Origin: Rhodocyclaceae bacterium | Lineage (GTDB): Bacteria; Pseudomonadota; Gammaproteobacteria; Burkholderiales; Rhodocyclaceae | Length of the DNA stretch: 50,524 nucleotides | NCBI GenBank assembly: GCA_013426785.1 | Contig: JACDZI010000016.1 | Span: forward strand, 1 to 50,524 | Direction: 5' to 3' | Part shown: positions 8,747 through 17,915 of the stretch, piece by piece | Numbering within the stretch: position 1 is the first letter of the stretch | Layout: each line of letters begins with the position of its first letter | Translations under genes and position numbers: made by a program | The notes under the pieces: model-generated | What the model saw: only the letters and a program-made list of their open reading frames with translations | Databases searched by the model: none | Told to the model about the DNA's origin: nothing

Positions 8747-10791
8747 ACCGTCCGGTCCAGCCAAGCTTGCGACTGTGCCAGACGTTGCAATCGTTCATGC
8801 GCCAGATCGAAACGGAATTCTTCCAGCAACCGGCGGACATCGGCAATTTCGTTGGCAACGGTTGAGCCGGCAACGATGTCGACCAATGTTCCGATATGGT
8901 CGAGCGCATCGAACTTGTTATGCGCCATCAGTGGCAGTATCTGTCCGACCAAGGCAGAGACTTGCGAAATATCGAGCTGCTGGGCCGGTGCCGGTTCAGG
9001 TTGGGTGGCGGTTGTAACGGGAGCCGGCTTCATCCACTGGGCCATCATACGGGCGAGTTGGTCGAAAACGATCGGTTTGGCCATGAAGCCATCCATCCCG
9101 CAGTTATTGCAGTGCTTGCGATTTTCCTCGAAGGCATCGGCCGAGATGGCGATGATGGGTCGCCGAGGCTGTCCCTGCTCTTTCTCCCACTGGCGGATTT
9201 GCTCGGCGGCGGCATAGCCGTCCATGACTGGCATTTGCAGGTCCATCAGGATCAGGTCGGCCGCGAGGCCACCCAGGATGGCGTTTACGGCTTCTTGGCC
9301 ATTGTTCAAGATGGTGCTGGTCAGCCCCAAGGAGTTGAGTAGGGCGCGGAGCACTTGCTGATTGGTTGGGTTGTCTTCGACCAACAGTACGTGGCCGCAG
9401 AGCTGTGGGAGTGCCTCGATTCGCAATTGCGGGGGGGGCGATGTACGCGCGCCAAGCCGGCTGTCACTGCCCTCGGCGACGATATCCGCCCGGATGTGGA
9501 ACCAGAAACGGGAACCCTCGCCGGGGATGCTATCGACACCCACATCGCCGCCCATTATCCGCGCCAGGCTGCGCACGATCGACAGTCCCAGTCCAGTCCC
9601 GCCGAACTGGCGCGTCGTCGAGCTGTCGGCCTGCGAAAACGGCTGGAAAAGGAAAGACAATTTGTCCTGCGCTATGCCGATGCCGGAGTCGGCAACGGCG
9701 AACTCGAGCACGGCGGTTTGACCCTCCCGTTCGCATTCGCGCGCGGTGATCGTGACCCGCCCTTGCGGGGTGAACTTGATGGCATTGCCGATCAGGTTGG
9801 CGAGCATCTGGCGCAATCGGTGCGAATCGCCCAGATAACGCTGAGTGGGACCGTCCCAGAGGGATTCGATGCGCAGTCCCTTGCTTCCGGCTGTTTCGGA
9901 GAACAATGCCTGTGTTTCGTGAAGAATCTGTGCCGGGTCTACGAAGCCGCTTTCGAGTTCCAGCTTGCCGGCTTCGACCTTGCTGAGATCGAGGATGTCG
10001 TTGAGCAGAGTGAGCAGCGTTTGGCCGGAATTGAGGATGGTGCGCGCGTAATCGCATCGTTCGCCATCAGACAGGCTGGGTGACAATAGCAGCTGAGCCA
10101 TGCCGAGGATGCCGTTCATCGGCGTGCGTATTTCATGGCTCATGGTGGCGAGGAACTGGCTCTTCGCTACATTGGCGGATTCGGCGGCAATTTTGGCGAC
10201 GTTCAGCGCCGTCTCCCTGGCGGCTAACTCCAGTTCAACGGATTTATCAACGAGGATCAGTAGCGTGCCATAGGCGTGTTGGGGTCCCTCATTCAGATGG
10301 ATAACGTGTACGTCATAGACTGTTTCGGCATCCTGAGTGCCATTTAATCTCAGCATCCCGGCGATTTGCGGGCCGCGCACGAGCGGATCGCGCAGCACGG
10401 CATGCAGCTTGTCACGGCTATCGGAAGCGAACAACTGGAAAGCCGAACGATGCTGTAAATAGGTATTCGAGCGGATGTCAAAAAGTTCGCGGGCCTGCTG
10501 GTTGGCTTCGCTGATGAAGCCACGGGCATCGACGAGGATGCCTGGTAGGGGCAGGAACTCGAACAGGTTGCGGTATTTCTCCAGACCCAGGACGATCTTC
10601 GCTTGGGCATTGCCCAATTCCTGGTTCTGGATTTCCAGTTCCGTGTGGTAGATGCGCAGTTCTTCGACCAGCCGATCGATATCACGCGACTCTGCGTCGC
10701 TATCGGGATGGCTAGCCTGATCCTGACTCTCGGCGATCGCCCGTTCGGCGCGTTCGCGCAGGTCTCCCAGATTGACTTGCCGTTCTTTCAT
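8743..10791 (-). CDS. PAS-containing hybrid sensor histidine kinase
   Basis: The 682-residue soluble protein has a charged N-terminal helix (residues 1-70), a PAS-like domain (about 75-185), HisKA with H219 in [12 protein letters not shown], a HATPase domain with ADSGIGIA and GGTGLGLS, a receiver domain with [13 protein letters not shown] around residue 525, and a roughly 100-residue helical C-terminal region. That region lacks a clear Hpt histidine motif. The start overlaps the CheB-CheR stop (ATGA), so the three signalling genes are translationally coupled. It probably cooperates with both neighbours; the signal is unknown. Confidence 0.9.
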
Positions 10792-13745
10792 GAATCCTGG
10801 TGGTGATGCCAGGCGGAGATGTTGACATGGCTGACGACGGCGCCGAAGTCATAGCCGACTACGGGGGCCACATTCATCACGAACCAGCGCTGTTCGGTGG
10901 GAGAGTGGCAAGGGTATTCGAGCGAAAAGCTCGGCAGCGTGCCATCCAGCACGCCCCGCAGTCCCTGTGCGGCGGTGCTGGCAATCGTGCCATCTTCGTG
11001 ATTGCCCGCCTGACAGGCGTCGAGGTAATTGGAGCCGATGCCGGAATGGCGGAGTTCCGTATCGCCGTTAGCGCGGGCAAAGCGTCGCCAGGCGGCATTG
11101 ATCATGACGATCACGCCCACGGTATCGACCACGGCAATGTGCTCGGGCAGGGCATCGATGATCGATTGCAAGCGCCTGGCATCATGAATCGCCGTGACAT
11201 CGACGAAGGTAGCAACGACGCCGCGATCAGTGGAAGATGGCACCAGGTAAGGCAACATGCGCACGAGGAAGGTGCGCTTTTCGTCAGCGGACAGTACCTC
11301 GCGTTCCGTGGTGCGCTGAAGACGCAGGGTCGTTTCCAGATCACGCATCAGATCCGGATAATCCAGCACATGCGTGATGTCGTCGAGCGGCCGCCCGACA
11401 TCGGAATCGCGCAGCTTGAAGATTTGCGTGGTATCGGGGCTGAAGCGGGTGATGTGGAACTGCGCATTGATGAATACCGTCGCCACGCCGGCTGCCTTGG
11501 CCATGCTGTCGAGGTCGGCATTGACGCGATTGAGGAGGAGCATCTTCTCCTGGAACTCGGCGTTGACGGTGCTCATTTCCTCGTTGACCGACTGTAGTTC
11601 CTCGTTCGAGCTTTGCAGCTCCTCGTTCGAGGCCATCAGCTCCTCGTTGGTGGCCTGCAATTCCTCGTTGGAGGTTTCCAGTTCCTCGATGGTGGCTTGC
11701 AGGCTCGCGCGCGTTGCTGCCAGTTCCCGCTCCAGGATGGTCAGGCGCGCAACGGTTTCGGAGTCTACGTTCACCGCCTCGAGCCCGTCGTCCTTGTGCA
11801 CTGCATCCACTTCGAAGCACAGCAGCGTCAGCCGCTCGTCGTTTTCGGCGCCGACCGGGTGGACGGAAATGCGAATGGTCTGACGATCGCCACTGGGCAT
11901 GGCGACTTCGACCAGGTCGGAAATCAGCGAGCAGCGATCACGCGCCGCCTTGTAAAGCAGAGAAGAAGCGATCGGAGTGATCGATTCGGGTAACAGGCGG
12001 TTGATTTCCAGCGTGGCCATTCCCTCCCTGGCACGGAAGAAATTGGATATATCGCCATAAAGGTGTACCGCCTCGTGGTTTTCATTGACCAGCATGGCGG
12101 GAGGCGCATAGCGCGAGATCAGGGCGGCCAGACCGGCGTCGGATGATGTGGTGGTGGGCGTGATGCGGTGGCCCCGCACCAGAGAGATGGCCTTGGCGAT
12201 GGGAGGCCGCAGTGTGATGGCATTCCGTTTGCGGTCGAGGAAGGGGGGGGCCATGGGACCCGTGCGGCGGAAAATCTTGTGCTTGGCGCTGACGACCTGC
12301 AGGCCCTCTGTTTGCGCCGCCAGCGATTCGCTGGGGCCGAGAATCATGCCCCCACCCTCGTTGATCGCATACTGCAACGAGCGCAGCGCCCGTTCCTGGG
12401 CCGGCGTCTTGAAGTAGATCAGGGTATTGCGGCAGCCAACCAGGTCCATCTTCGTGAAGGGAGGATCGGCGAGCAGATTGTGGCGGGCGAAGACGATACA
12501 TTGGCGCAGTTCGTTCTTGATCAGGAAGTTGTCGCCCTTGCGCACGAAGAAGCGTTCGAGACGTTCGGGCGACAGTTCTGCCGCTGCTGATTCCGGATAC
12601 TGGCCGATGCCGGCGGTCTCGACGCACTGCTGATCGACATCGGTGGCGAAAATCTTCAGATTGGGCCAGCGGCGTTCGCGCTCGAAAGCCTCGATGAACA
12701 GCATGCCGATCGTGTAGGCCTCTTCGCCGGTGGCGCAGCCGGCGATCCAGACCCGGATGACATCACCGGACTGTTTTGCGGCCACCATCGGCGAAATGAC
12801 TTTTTCGGCCAGGATGGTATAGGTTTCCGGGTCGCGGAAAAAGCTGGTAACGGAAATCAGTATTTCCCGGCGCAGGGTGATGATTTCACTGCGGTCGTTT
12901 TCCATCAGGTCAAGATACTGGAATAGCTCCGGCGTGTGCCGTACCTGCTGGCGGCGCTCGATGCGGCGCATCACCGTCGTCGGCTTGTAGTCGGTGAAGT
13001 CGATGCCGCCCACCTGGTGCAGCAGCTGCATGATGCCGGCGAAGACCTCGTCGTTAGTCATCTTCGCGTAAGGGATGACCTTGTTCAGGTCTTCCAACTG
13101 GCGGTAGGGCAGGTTGCGGATATGCGCAACCAGGCGTGCCGGCAATTCTTCCGCGGGCAGAATGGCATCGACAATTCCGGTCGCGATGGCGCTACGCGGC
13201 ATGCCATCGAAGCCGGCCGATTCGGGTTCCTGCACCATCAGGAGACCGCCGGCGGCATTGACCGCCATCGCACCCCGCGTACCGTCCGTACCGGTACCGG
13301 AGAGGATGACAGCGACGGCCCTCTTGCCGTAGACCTCGGCCAGCGAACTGAAGAAGATATCGATGGGTAGGGTCAGCCCGCGCGGATTTTTGGGGGTCAG
13401 GTGCAAGTGGCCGGGCGTCACGTGCATGATCGTGCCAGGCGGGATCAGGTAGAGATGGTTGCCCTTGATCGGCATCTCGTCTTCCACCATGATCACCGGC
13501 ATTAAGGTATGGCGGGCGAGCAGATTGTTCATCATGCTCTTGTGGTCGGGCGACAGGTGCTGGACGACCACAAAGGCTACCCCGGTGTCGTTCGGGCAGT
13601 TCTTGAAGAACTTTTCCAGCGCATCCAATCCGCCGGCGGACGCGCCGATACAGACCAGGTAACCTTCGAAAGCGCCAATCTTGGCAGGCGGAACTTTCCG
13701 CGCGGCTTCTTTCGTGGTTTTTGGAGATGCTCTTTTTGGCGCCAT
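10788..13745 (-). CDS. CheB-CheR-PAS fusion chemoreceptor-modification-like protein
   Basis: This fusion of about 985 residues carries a CheB methylesterase domain (CIGASAGGLDALEKF, QHLSPDH and SGTGTDGTRG supply the Ser-His-Asp triad), then a CheR methyltransferase domain with SAM site GCATGEEAYTIGMLF and CRNTLIYF. A long Glu/Asn-rich coiled coil (many NEEL repeats) follows, then one or two PAS domains at the C-terminus. Such fusions usually act with hybrid kinases rather than in flagellar chemotaxis. No flagellar or other chemotaxis gene is nearby. Starts at GTG 13766 and ATG 13745 are possible, neither with a good ribosome site; ATG is preferred. Confidence 0.9.
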   Translation of the reverse strand: MAPKRASPKTTKEAARKVPPAKIGAFEGYLVCIGASAGGLDALEKFFKNCPNDTGVAFVVVQHLSPDHKSMMNNLLARHTLMPVIMVEDEMPIKGNHLYLIPPGTIMHVTPGHLHLTPKNPRGLTLPIDIFFSSLAEVYGKRAVAVILSGTGTDGTRGAMAVNAAGGLLMVQEPESAGFDGMPRSAIATGIVDAILPAEELPARLVAHIRNLPYRQLEDLNKVIPYAKMTNDEVFAGIMQLLHQVGGIDFTDYKPTTVMRRIERRQQVRHTPELFQYLDLMENDRSEIITLRREILISVTSFFRDPETYTILAEKVISPMVAAKQSGDVIRVWIAGCATGEEAYTIGMLFIEAFERERRWPNLKIFATDVDQQCVETAGIGQYPESAAAELSPERLERFFVRKGDNFLIKNELRQCIVFARHNLLADPPFTKMDLVGCRNTLIYFKTPAQERALRSLQYAINEGGGMILGPSESLAAQTEGLQVVSAKHKIFRRTGPMAPPFLDRKRNAITLRPPIAKAISLVRGHRITPTTTSSDAGLAALISRYAPPAMLVNENHEAVHLYGDISNFFRAREGMATLEINRLLPESITPIASSLLYKAARDRCSLISDLVEVAMPSGDRQTIRISVHPVGAENDERLTLLCFEVDAVHKDDGLEAVNVDSETVARLTILERELAATRASLQATIEELETSNEELQATNEELMASNEELQSSNEELQSVNEEMSTVNAEFQEKMLLLNRVNADLDSMAKAAGVATVFINAQFHITRFSPDTTQIFKLRDSDVGRPLDDITHVLDYPDLMRDLETTLRLQRTTEREVLSADEKRTFLVRMLPYLVPSSTDRGVVATFVDVTAIHDARRLQSIIDALPEHIAVVDTVGVIVMINAAWRRFARANGDTELRHSGIGSNYLDACQAGNHEDGTIASTAAQGLRGVLDGTLPSFSLEYPCHSPTEQRWFVMNVAPVVGYDFGAVVSHVNISAWHHHQDS

Positions 13746-14004
13746 AATTTCGGTATATGGTAACACCGCAAATCCGGCAACACCTGTCTCGGTGAGCAGG
13801 GTGCTGGGCCGGTACAGCTAGACCGCCATCATACGTAAGGTATGTTGTGCCGTTCTGCTGGAGCAGACTTTATTGTTGTCAAAGTCTGTTGGAGACCTTG
13901 TGTCCGATTGTCTTCTTATGCCTTGTTTCTTAGGTTCTTTAGCGCTATATTCAATTCGCGGAACGGCTGTAACTACCGCCCGATCGGGAAGAATAGGGGA
14001 CATC

Positions 14005-14280
14005 ATGGAAGTCAATGCCGTCAATATCGCCACTAGCGTTGTCCAGCAGCAGACTTATGCGGGCCGTTCTCCGACACAGTCGGTTGAGCGTTCGGGCCAG
14101 AATGACGAAGCCGTGAAGTCTTCCCGGGCACGCGAGGCTCAGGTTGTCAGCCGGGTGGAACAGGCGCAAGCCCAGCAGCAGGCGCAGCAAGCCCAGCGAC
14201 AGGAACTTTCAGAACCGCCAAAACCGGTGGTCAATGCGCAAGGTCAGAAAACCGGTACCATCATCAACACGACTGCTTGA
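14005..14280 (+). CDS. Hypothetical Gln-rich protein, 91 aa
   Basis: ATG 14005 follows AGGGGA (13995-14000). The 91-residue protein is hydrophilic and low in complexity, with a Gln/Ala-rich middle (EQAQAQQQAQQAQRQEL) and a C-terminus ending GTIINTTA. It is likely disordered or partly helical, and has no signal peptide or catalytic motif. A longer frame from 13873 lacks a better ribosome site. It precedes the HU gene by 38 bases and may share its transcript. The 259 bases upstream, between divergent genes, contain AT-rich segments that could be promoters. Confidence 0.6.
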   Translation: MEVNAVNIATSVVQQQTYAGRSPTQSVERSGQNDEAVKSSRAREAQVVSRVEQAQAQQQAQQAQRQELSEPPKPVVNAQGQKTGTIINTTA

Positions 14281-14318
14281 AACGAAACTCATCACCTTAC
14301 TACCCTAGGAGCTTTCCA

Positions 14319-14615
14319 ATGAACAAATCCGAATTGATCGAAGCGACTGCAAAAGCCGCCGACATTTCCAAGGCTGCTGCAGAGCGTGCCCTGTCCGCCA
14401 TCATCGACGCCGTCGTCAAGGCGGTTGCCAAGGGCGATACTGTAACGCTGGTTGGTTTCGGCACCTTCAAGTCGGCCAAGCGCGCAGCGCGCACCGGCAA
14501 GAACCCGAAGACCGGCGAAGCGCTGAAGATCGCCGCGACCACCGTGCCGAAGTTCTCTGCGGGTACCGGCTTCAAAACCGCCGTCGCCGGCAAGAAAGCC
14601 GCCAAGAAGAAGTAA
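14319..14615 (+). CDS. hupB: HU family DNA-binding protein
   Basis: The product is a 98-residue histone-like protein with the HU/IHF fold. MNKSELIEATAKAADISK is the N-terminal helix pair, and the GFGTF beta hairpin and the DNA-binding arm (RTGKNPKTGEALKIAA) follow. A short Lys/Ala-rich tail (GKKAAKKK) extends beyond the usual 90-residue core, as in several betaproteobacterial HU proteins. AGGAGC (14307-14312) precedes ATG 14319. The gene ends just before a strong terminator. Confidence 0.95.
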   Translation: MNKSELIEATAKAADISKAAAERALSAIIDAVVKAVAKGDTVTLVGFGTFKSAKRAARTGKNPKTGEALKIAATTVPKFSAGTGFKTAVAGKKAAKKK

Positions 14616-14636
14616 TCCGGTTTTTTATGTTGCTCG

Positions 14637-14666
14637 AAAAAAGTCAGCCTGCAGGCTGACTTTTTT
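14637..14666. terminator. Bidirectional intrinsic terminator (hup / hox operon)
   Basis: This is a perfect 30-bp palindrome: A6, then GTCAGCCTGCAGGCTGAC, then T6. On either strand it folds into a 7-bp GC-rich stem with a TGCA loop followed by a U-run. It stands between the convergent hup and hoxW genes and can end both transcripts; the last base of hoxW abuts it. Confidence 0.9.
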
Positions 14667-15138
14667 ACGGTGTGTTCGGTGTGGCTCCGATAGCGGAAAG
14701 CCAGTCGGTCAGCCATGCTAGTGCGGCTTCAAGATGAGTGGCCGCAACCGGCGAAAGGGGTTCGCCGAGTTCGAAATGCTCCCCGCGAATGGCCAGGAGA
14801 TCGCAGGGCGGCGGGGCGTCGTCGTGCAGGTCGACATAGACCTGCAACACCGACTCGGGCGTGAGCGCATGGGTGCTGAAGCTGGCATCGCGGGCCGGGA
14901 TAAGTCGGCGGTGGCGGTACGGCGCCGAGGGATCATTGGCGTCGACGCTGGCGTCCACGAACAGCACCCGGTGGCGACCCAGCAGGTCGAGCGCATGCTC
15001 CACCTGCAACTGGAAATCGGTGAGGCACTCGATGCCGGGCAGGTTGAGCGCCTCGACGCGTTCGACGAACAGCGGGCCGAGCGCATCGTCGCCGCGGCTG
15101 GGATTGCCCCAGCCGAAAACCAGGATCGGCGCAGTCAA
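14665..15138 (-). CDS. hoxW: Hydrogenase maturation endopeptidase HoxW
   Basis: HoxW clips the C-terminal peptide of the HoxH precursor after nickel insertion. The protein (157 residues) has the N-terminal hallmark ILVFGWGNPSRGDDALGP with the nickel-sensing Asp, and a second acidic site in LFVDASVDAND, matching the M52 protease family. TTG 15138 overlaps the HoxH stop (TTGA) and gives the family's usual N-terminus. An ATG at 15177 would create a 43-base overlap and an extra 13 residues. It is last in hoxFUYHW and ends at the terminator shared with hup. Confidence 0.88.
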   Translation of the reverse strand: MTAPILVFGWGNPSRGDDALGPLFVERVEALNLPGIECLTDFQLQVEHALDLLGRHRVLFVDASVDANDPSAPYRHRRLIPARDASFSTHALTPESVLQVYVDLHDDAPPPCDLLAIRGEHFELGEPLSPVAATHLEAALAWLTDWLSAIGATPNTP

Positions 15139-16631
15139 TCTCTGCTGCAGACGCCGTGCATGTCGCGCGTCAGGCAATCGAGCACCTTGCCATCGGCGTC
15201 GATGAGGTCGACCACCAGCGGCATCTGGCCGAGGGCGTGGGTGGCGCAGGACAGGCAGGGGTCGAAGGCGCGGATGGCAACCTCGATGTGGTTGAGCAGG
15301 CCCTCGGTGAGTTCGTGCCCGTCGAGGTATTGCCGCGCCACGGCGCGGATCGCCTCGTTCATCGCCTGGTTGTTGTGGGTCGTCGATACGATCAGGTTGG
15401 CGCGCGTCACCTGGTCGTTTTCATCCACCTTGTAGTGGTGGATCAGCGTGCCGCGCGGTGCCTCGATCACGCCGATGCCGCGCTCCCCGCGCACGCCGGT
15501 GTTGACCAAGTCGGTGCCGACGATGTCTTCGTCGTGCAGCAGGTCCTTGATCGCTTCGGCCGCATGCAGCATCTCGATCATGCGCGTCCAGTGGTAGCTG
15601 AGCGTGGCGCCCGTTACCCCATTTGCGCTGCCGTTGTCGAAGGCCATGAAGGTCTGGCGCTCCTTGTCGGCCAACGGGGTGGCGATGAAGTCGCACTGGG
15701 TGACGCGGGTCAATGGGCCGACGCGGTACCAGCCCTCGTCGGAATTGCCAATCGCCTTGAAGAAGGGAAACTTCATGTAGCTCCACGACTTGACGTCCTC
15801 GGCAATCACCTCCCAGTAGCGGCGGTAGTCATGGTGATCGAACAGCGTGGTGCCGTCAGCGCGGCGGGCACGCAGGTCGCCGTCATAGAGGTCCATCGCG
15901 CCGTCGGCGCGCACCAGGCTCATGCTGTGCGCAGTGAAGCGGCCGAAGCTGTTGAACTGTTCAAGGTTGTTTTCGAACAGCCCCTGCACGATGCGCACCG
16001 CCTCGCGGCTCCAGGCGATCATCTGATAGACGTCCTTGAGCAGCGCCGCGCGTTCCTCCGCCGTCAGCGATTTGTTGACGCCGCCGGGGACCGAGCCGGT
16101 GCCATGCACGCGCTTGCCGGCCGTCATGCGGATCACTTCCTGGCCGTATTTGCGCAGCAGCACGCCTTTCCTGGCCAACTCGGGCGCCACAGCGACGACG
16201 CCGACGACGTTGCGCATCGCCATGTCGGAACCGAAGCCGAACAGCAGGTCGGGCGAGGCGAGGTAGTAGAAGTGCAGTGCATGCGACTGCAGAATCTGGC
16301 CATAGTGCATCAGGCGGCGGATCTTCTCGGCGGTCGGCGTCAGCGTGGCGCCAACGACCTGGTCGAGGGCCTTCGACGCGGCCAGATGGTGCGAAACCGG
16401 GCAGATGCCGCACAGGCGCTGCACCATCACCGGCACTTCCCAGTAGGGCCGACCCTCGATGAATTTCTCGAAGCCGCGGAACTCGACGATGTGCAGGCGC
16501 ACCTGCTGGACATGGTTATCCTCGTCGAGCAGCAGGGTGACCTTGCCGTGACCTTCGACCCGCGATACCGGATCGATGGCGACGCGCTTCAGGTGTTCGG
16601 GGTGCGCGGCGGTTTCCAGTGCGAATGCCAT
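15135..16631 (-). CDS. hoxH: NAD-reducing [NiFe]-hydrogenase large subunit HoxH
   Basis: The 498-residue catalytic subunit binds the Ni-Fe(CN)2CO centre through four cysteines: C74 and C77 in RLCGICPVSHH and C459 and C462 in DPCLSCATHALG. The maturation protease is expected to cleave after H465, removing the last 33 residues. The N-terminal RVEGHG motif is present. Sequence and gene order match the bidirectional or NAD-reducing group 3d enzymes such as Ralstonia HoxH. There is no signal peptide, so it acts in the cytoplasm. It starts 10 bases after hoxY. Confidence 0.97.
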   Translation of the reverse strand: MAFALETAAHPEHLKRVAIDPVSRVEGHGKVTLLLDEDNHVQQVRLHIVEFRGFEKFIEGRPYWEVPVMVQRLCGICPVSHHLAASKALDQVVGATLTPTAEKIRRLMHYGQILQSHALHFYYLASPDLLFGFGSDMAMRNVVGVVAVAPELARKGVLLRKYGQEVIRMTAGKRVHGTGSVPGGVNKSLTAEERAALLKDVYQMIAWSREAVRIVQGLFENNLEQFNSFGRFTAHSMSLVRADGAMDLYDGDLRARRADGTTLFDHHDYRRYWEVIAEDVKSWSYMKFPFFKAIGNSDEGWYRVGPLTRVTQCDFIATPLADKERQTFMAFDNGSANGVTGATLSYHWTRMIEMLHAAEAIKDLLHDEDIVGTDLVNTGVRGERGIGVIEAPRGTLIHHYKVDENDQVTRANLIVSTTHNNQAMNEAIRAVARQYLDGHELTEGLLNHIEVAIRAFDPCLSCATHALGQMPLVVDLIDADGKVLDCLTRDMHGVCSRD

Positions 16632-16641
16632 GTTCGCCTTC

Positions 16642-17190
16642 CTAGTCGTAACGGATCAGCCCGTAGCCGAGATGCGGACTGCACCCGGCTACGAGGTCGG
16701 TGAGGAATTTCCAGATGGCGTCGCCGGACGGCGGGCAACCGGGCAGGAAGTAATCGACCTTCACCACCTCATGGATCGGGTGCACTTGGTTGAGCGGCAG
16801 CGGCAGTTCCGGGTCGTTGGGAATCTGCACCCCGCTCGCCAGGCCGGCTTCGGTGGCATATACGGCGGTGAGGATCTCGTGCAGCTGCAAATGGTTGCGC
16901 TGGGCCGGCAGCCCGCCATTCACCGCGCAGGCGCCCACGGCGACGAGAATCTTGCAGTTGGCGCGGAACTCGCGCAGCACATGCACATTCTCCGCGTTGC
17001 AAACGCCACCCTCGATCAGGCCGATGTCGCAGTGGCCGCAATGCTTGATGTCGGTCAGCGGCGAACGGTCAAATTCGACAATCTCCAGCAGGTCGAGCAG
17101 GCGTTCGTCGATGTCGAGCAGGGACATGTGGCAGCCGAAGCAGCCGGCCAGGCTGGTAGTGGCCACCTTGAGCTTGCGGGGGGCGTCCAT
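16642..17190 (-). CDS. hoxY: NAD-reducing hydrogenase small subunit HoxY
   Basis: The 182-residue small subunit has the four proximal [4Fe-4S] ligands: C17 and C20 (AGCFGCHMSLLDID), C88 (VGACAVNGG) and C152 (PGCPPSGD). It lacks the twin-arginine signal and the extra cluster domain of membrane-bound uptake hydrogenases, as expected for a soluble group 3d enzyme. ATG 17190 overlaps the hoxU stop (ATGA). The frame continues open far upstream but would run antiparallel in frame through hoxU, so the coupled ATG is the start. Confidence 0.96.
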   Translation of the reverse strand: MDAPRKLKVATTSLAGCFGCHMSLLDIDERLLDLLEIVEFDRSPLTDIKHCGHCDIGLIEGGVCNAENVHVLREFRANCKILVAVGACAVNGGLPAQRNHLQLHEILTAVYATEAGLASGVQIPNDPELPLPLNQVHPIHEVVKVDYFLPGCPPSGDAIWKFLTDLVAGCSPHLGYGLIRYD

Positions 17191-17915
17191 CAGACTTCCT
17201 CCTGCGCCGCCGCAGCGGCTTCTGTGACCTGCGTCGCGATGGAAGTGGCATCGAAGCGACGCTGGCCGATGGGAACGCTGAAACCCTTCTTCTTCGTCAG
17301 GATCACGCCGACCGGGCAGACCTGCGCCGCCTTGTCGTCGAGTGAAAAGTCGGTGTCGGCAAGACGGCCCGATTCGGCATTGACCACCAGGTGTTTGGCG
17401 ATGCCGCGACCGGAGAGGGCAAAAATGTTCTTGTGGTCGATGTCGCGGCTGACGCGCACGCACAACTCGCACAGGATGCAGCGGTTGAAATCGAGCAGCA
17501 CTTCGGGATGGGAGGCATCCACCGGGCGGTCGGGGAAGAAGTGGTCGAAATGCGGCGACATCATGTCCAGCTCGTAGGCGGTGGCCTGCAGCACGCAATT
17601 GCCGCTCTTCTCGCAGCTCGGGCAAAAATGGTTGCCTTCGACGAACAGCAACTGGAGCAGGGTACGGCGCTTGTCGTCGAGTTCCGGCGTGCGGTTCTCG
17701 ACCGTCATGTCCTTGCGCGCGGCGGTGACGCAGGCGGCGTTCAGGTGGCCGTTGGCCTTGACCGTGCACAGCTTGCACGAGCCGTGGCCGGTGAAGTCCG
17801 GATGCCAGCACAGGTGCGGGATGAACTTGCCGGCGGCACGGGCGGCTTCCATGATGGTCTGGCCGCGCGTGAAGGGGATCTCCTCGCCGTCGAGCAGGAA
17901 GGTGTCTTGGCTCAT
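17190..17915 (-). CDS. hoxU: Hydrogenase diaphorase iron-sulfur subunit HoxU
   Basis: The 241-residue protein is homologous to the N-terminal part of NuoG. It shows a plant-type [2Fe-2S] region (HLCWHPDF, GSCKLCTVKANG), a His/Cys [4Fe-4S] site (GNHFCPSCEKSGNC) and a further cluster (RCILCELCVRVSRD with later CPVG). It relays electrons between HoxY and the flavin in HoxF. The start overlaps the hoxF stop (ATGA). A 24-base segment at 17345-17368 resembles the dispersed repeat with five mismatches, but the peptide there (SGRLADT) is normal for HoxU. Confidence 0.96.
   Translation of the reverse strand: MSQDTFLLDGEEIPFTRGQTIMEAARAAGKFIPHLCWHPDFTGHGSCKLCTVKANGHLNAACVTAARKDMTVENRTPELDDKRRTLLQLLFVEGNHFCPSCEKSGNCVLQATAYELDMMSPHFDHFFPDRPVDASHPEVLLDFNRCILCELCVRVSRDIDHKNIFALSGRGIAKHLVVNAESGRLADTDFSLDDKAAQVCPVGVILTKKKGFSVPIGQRRFDATSIATQVTEAAAAAQEEV

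Noticed and set aside
15156-16703. Plus-strand open frame of 515 codons opposite hoxH
   Set aside because: Antisense shadow; hoxH has all hydrogenase signatures.
17345-17368. Segment in hoxU resembling the dispersed repeat
   Set aside because: Only 19 of 24 bases match and the encoded peptide SGRLADT is normal for HoxU, so chance or codon similarity is enough.
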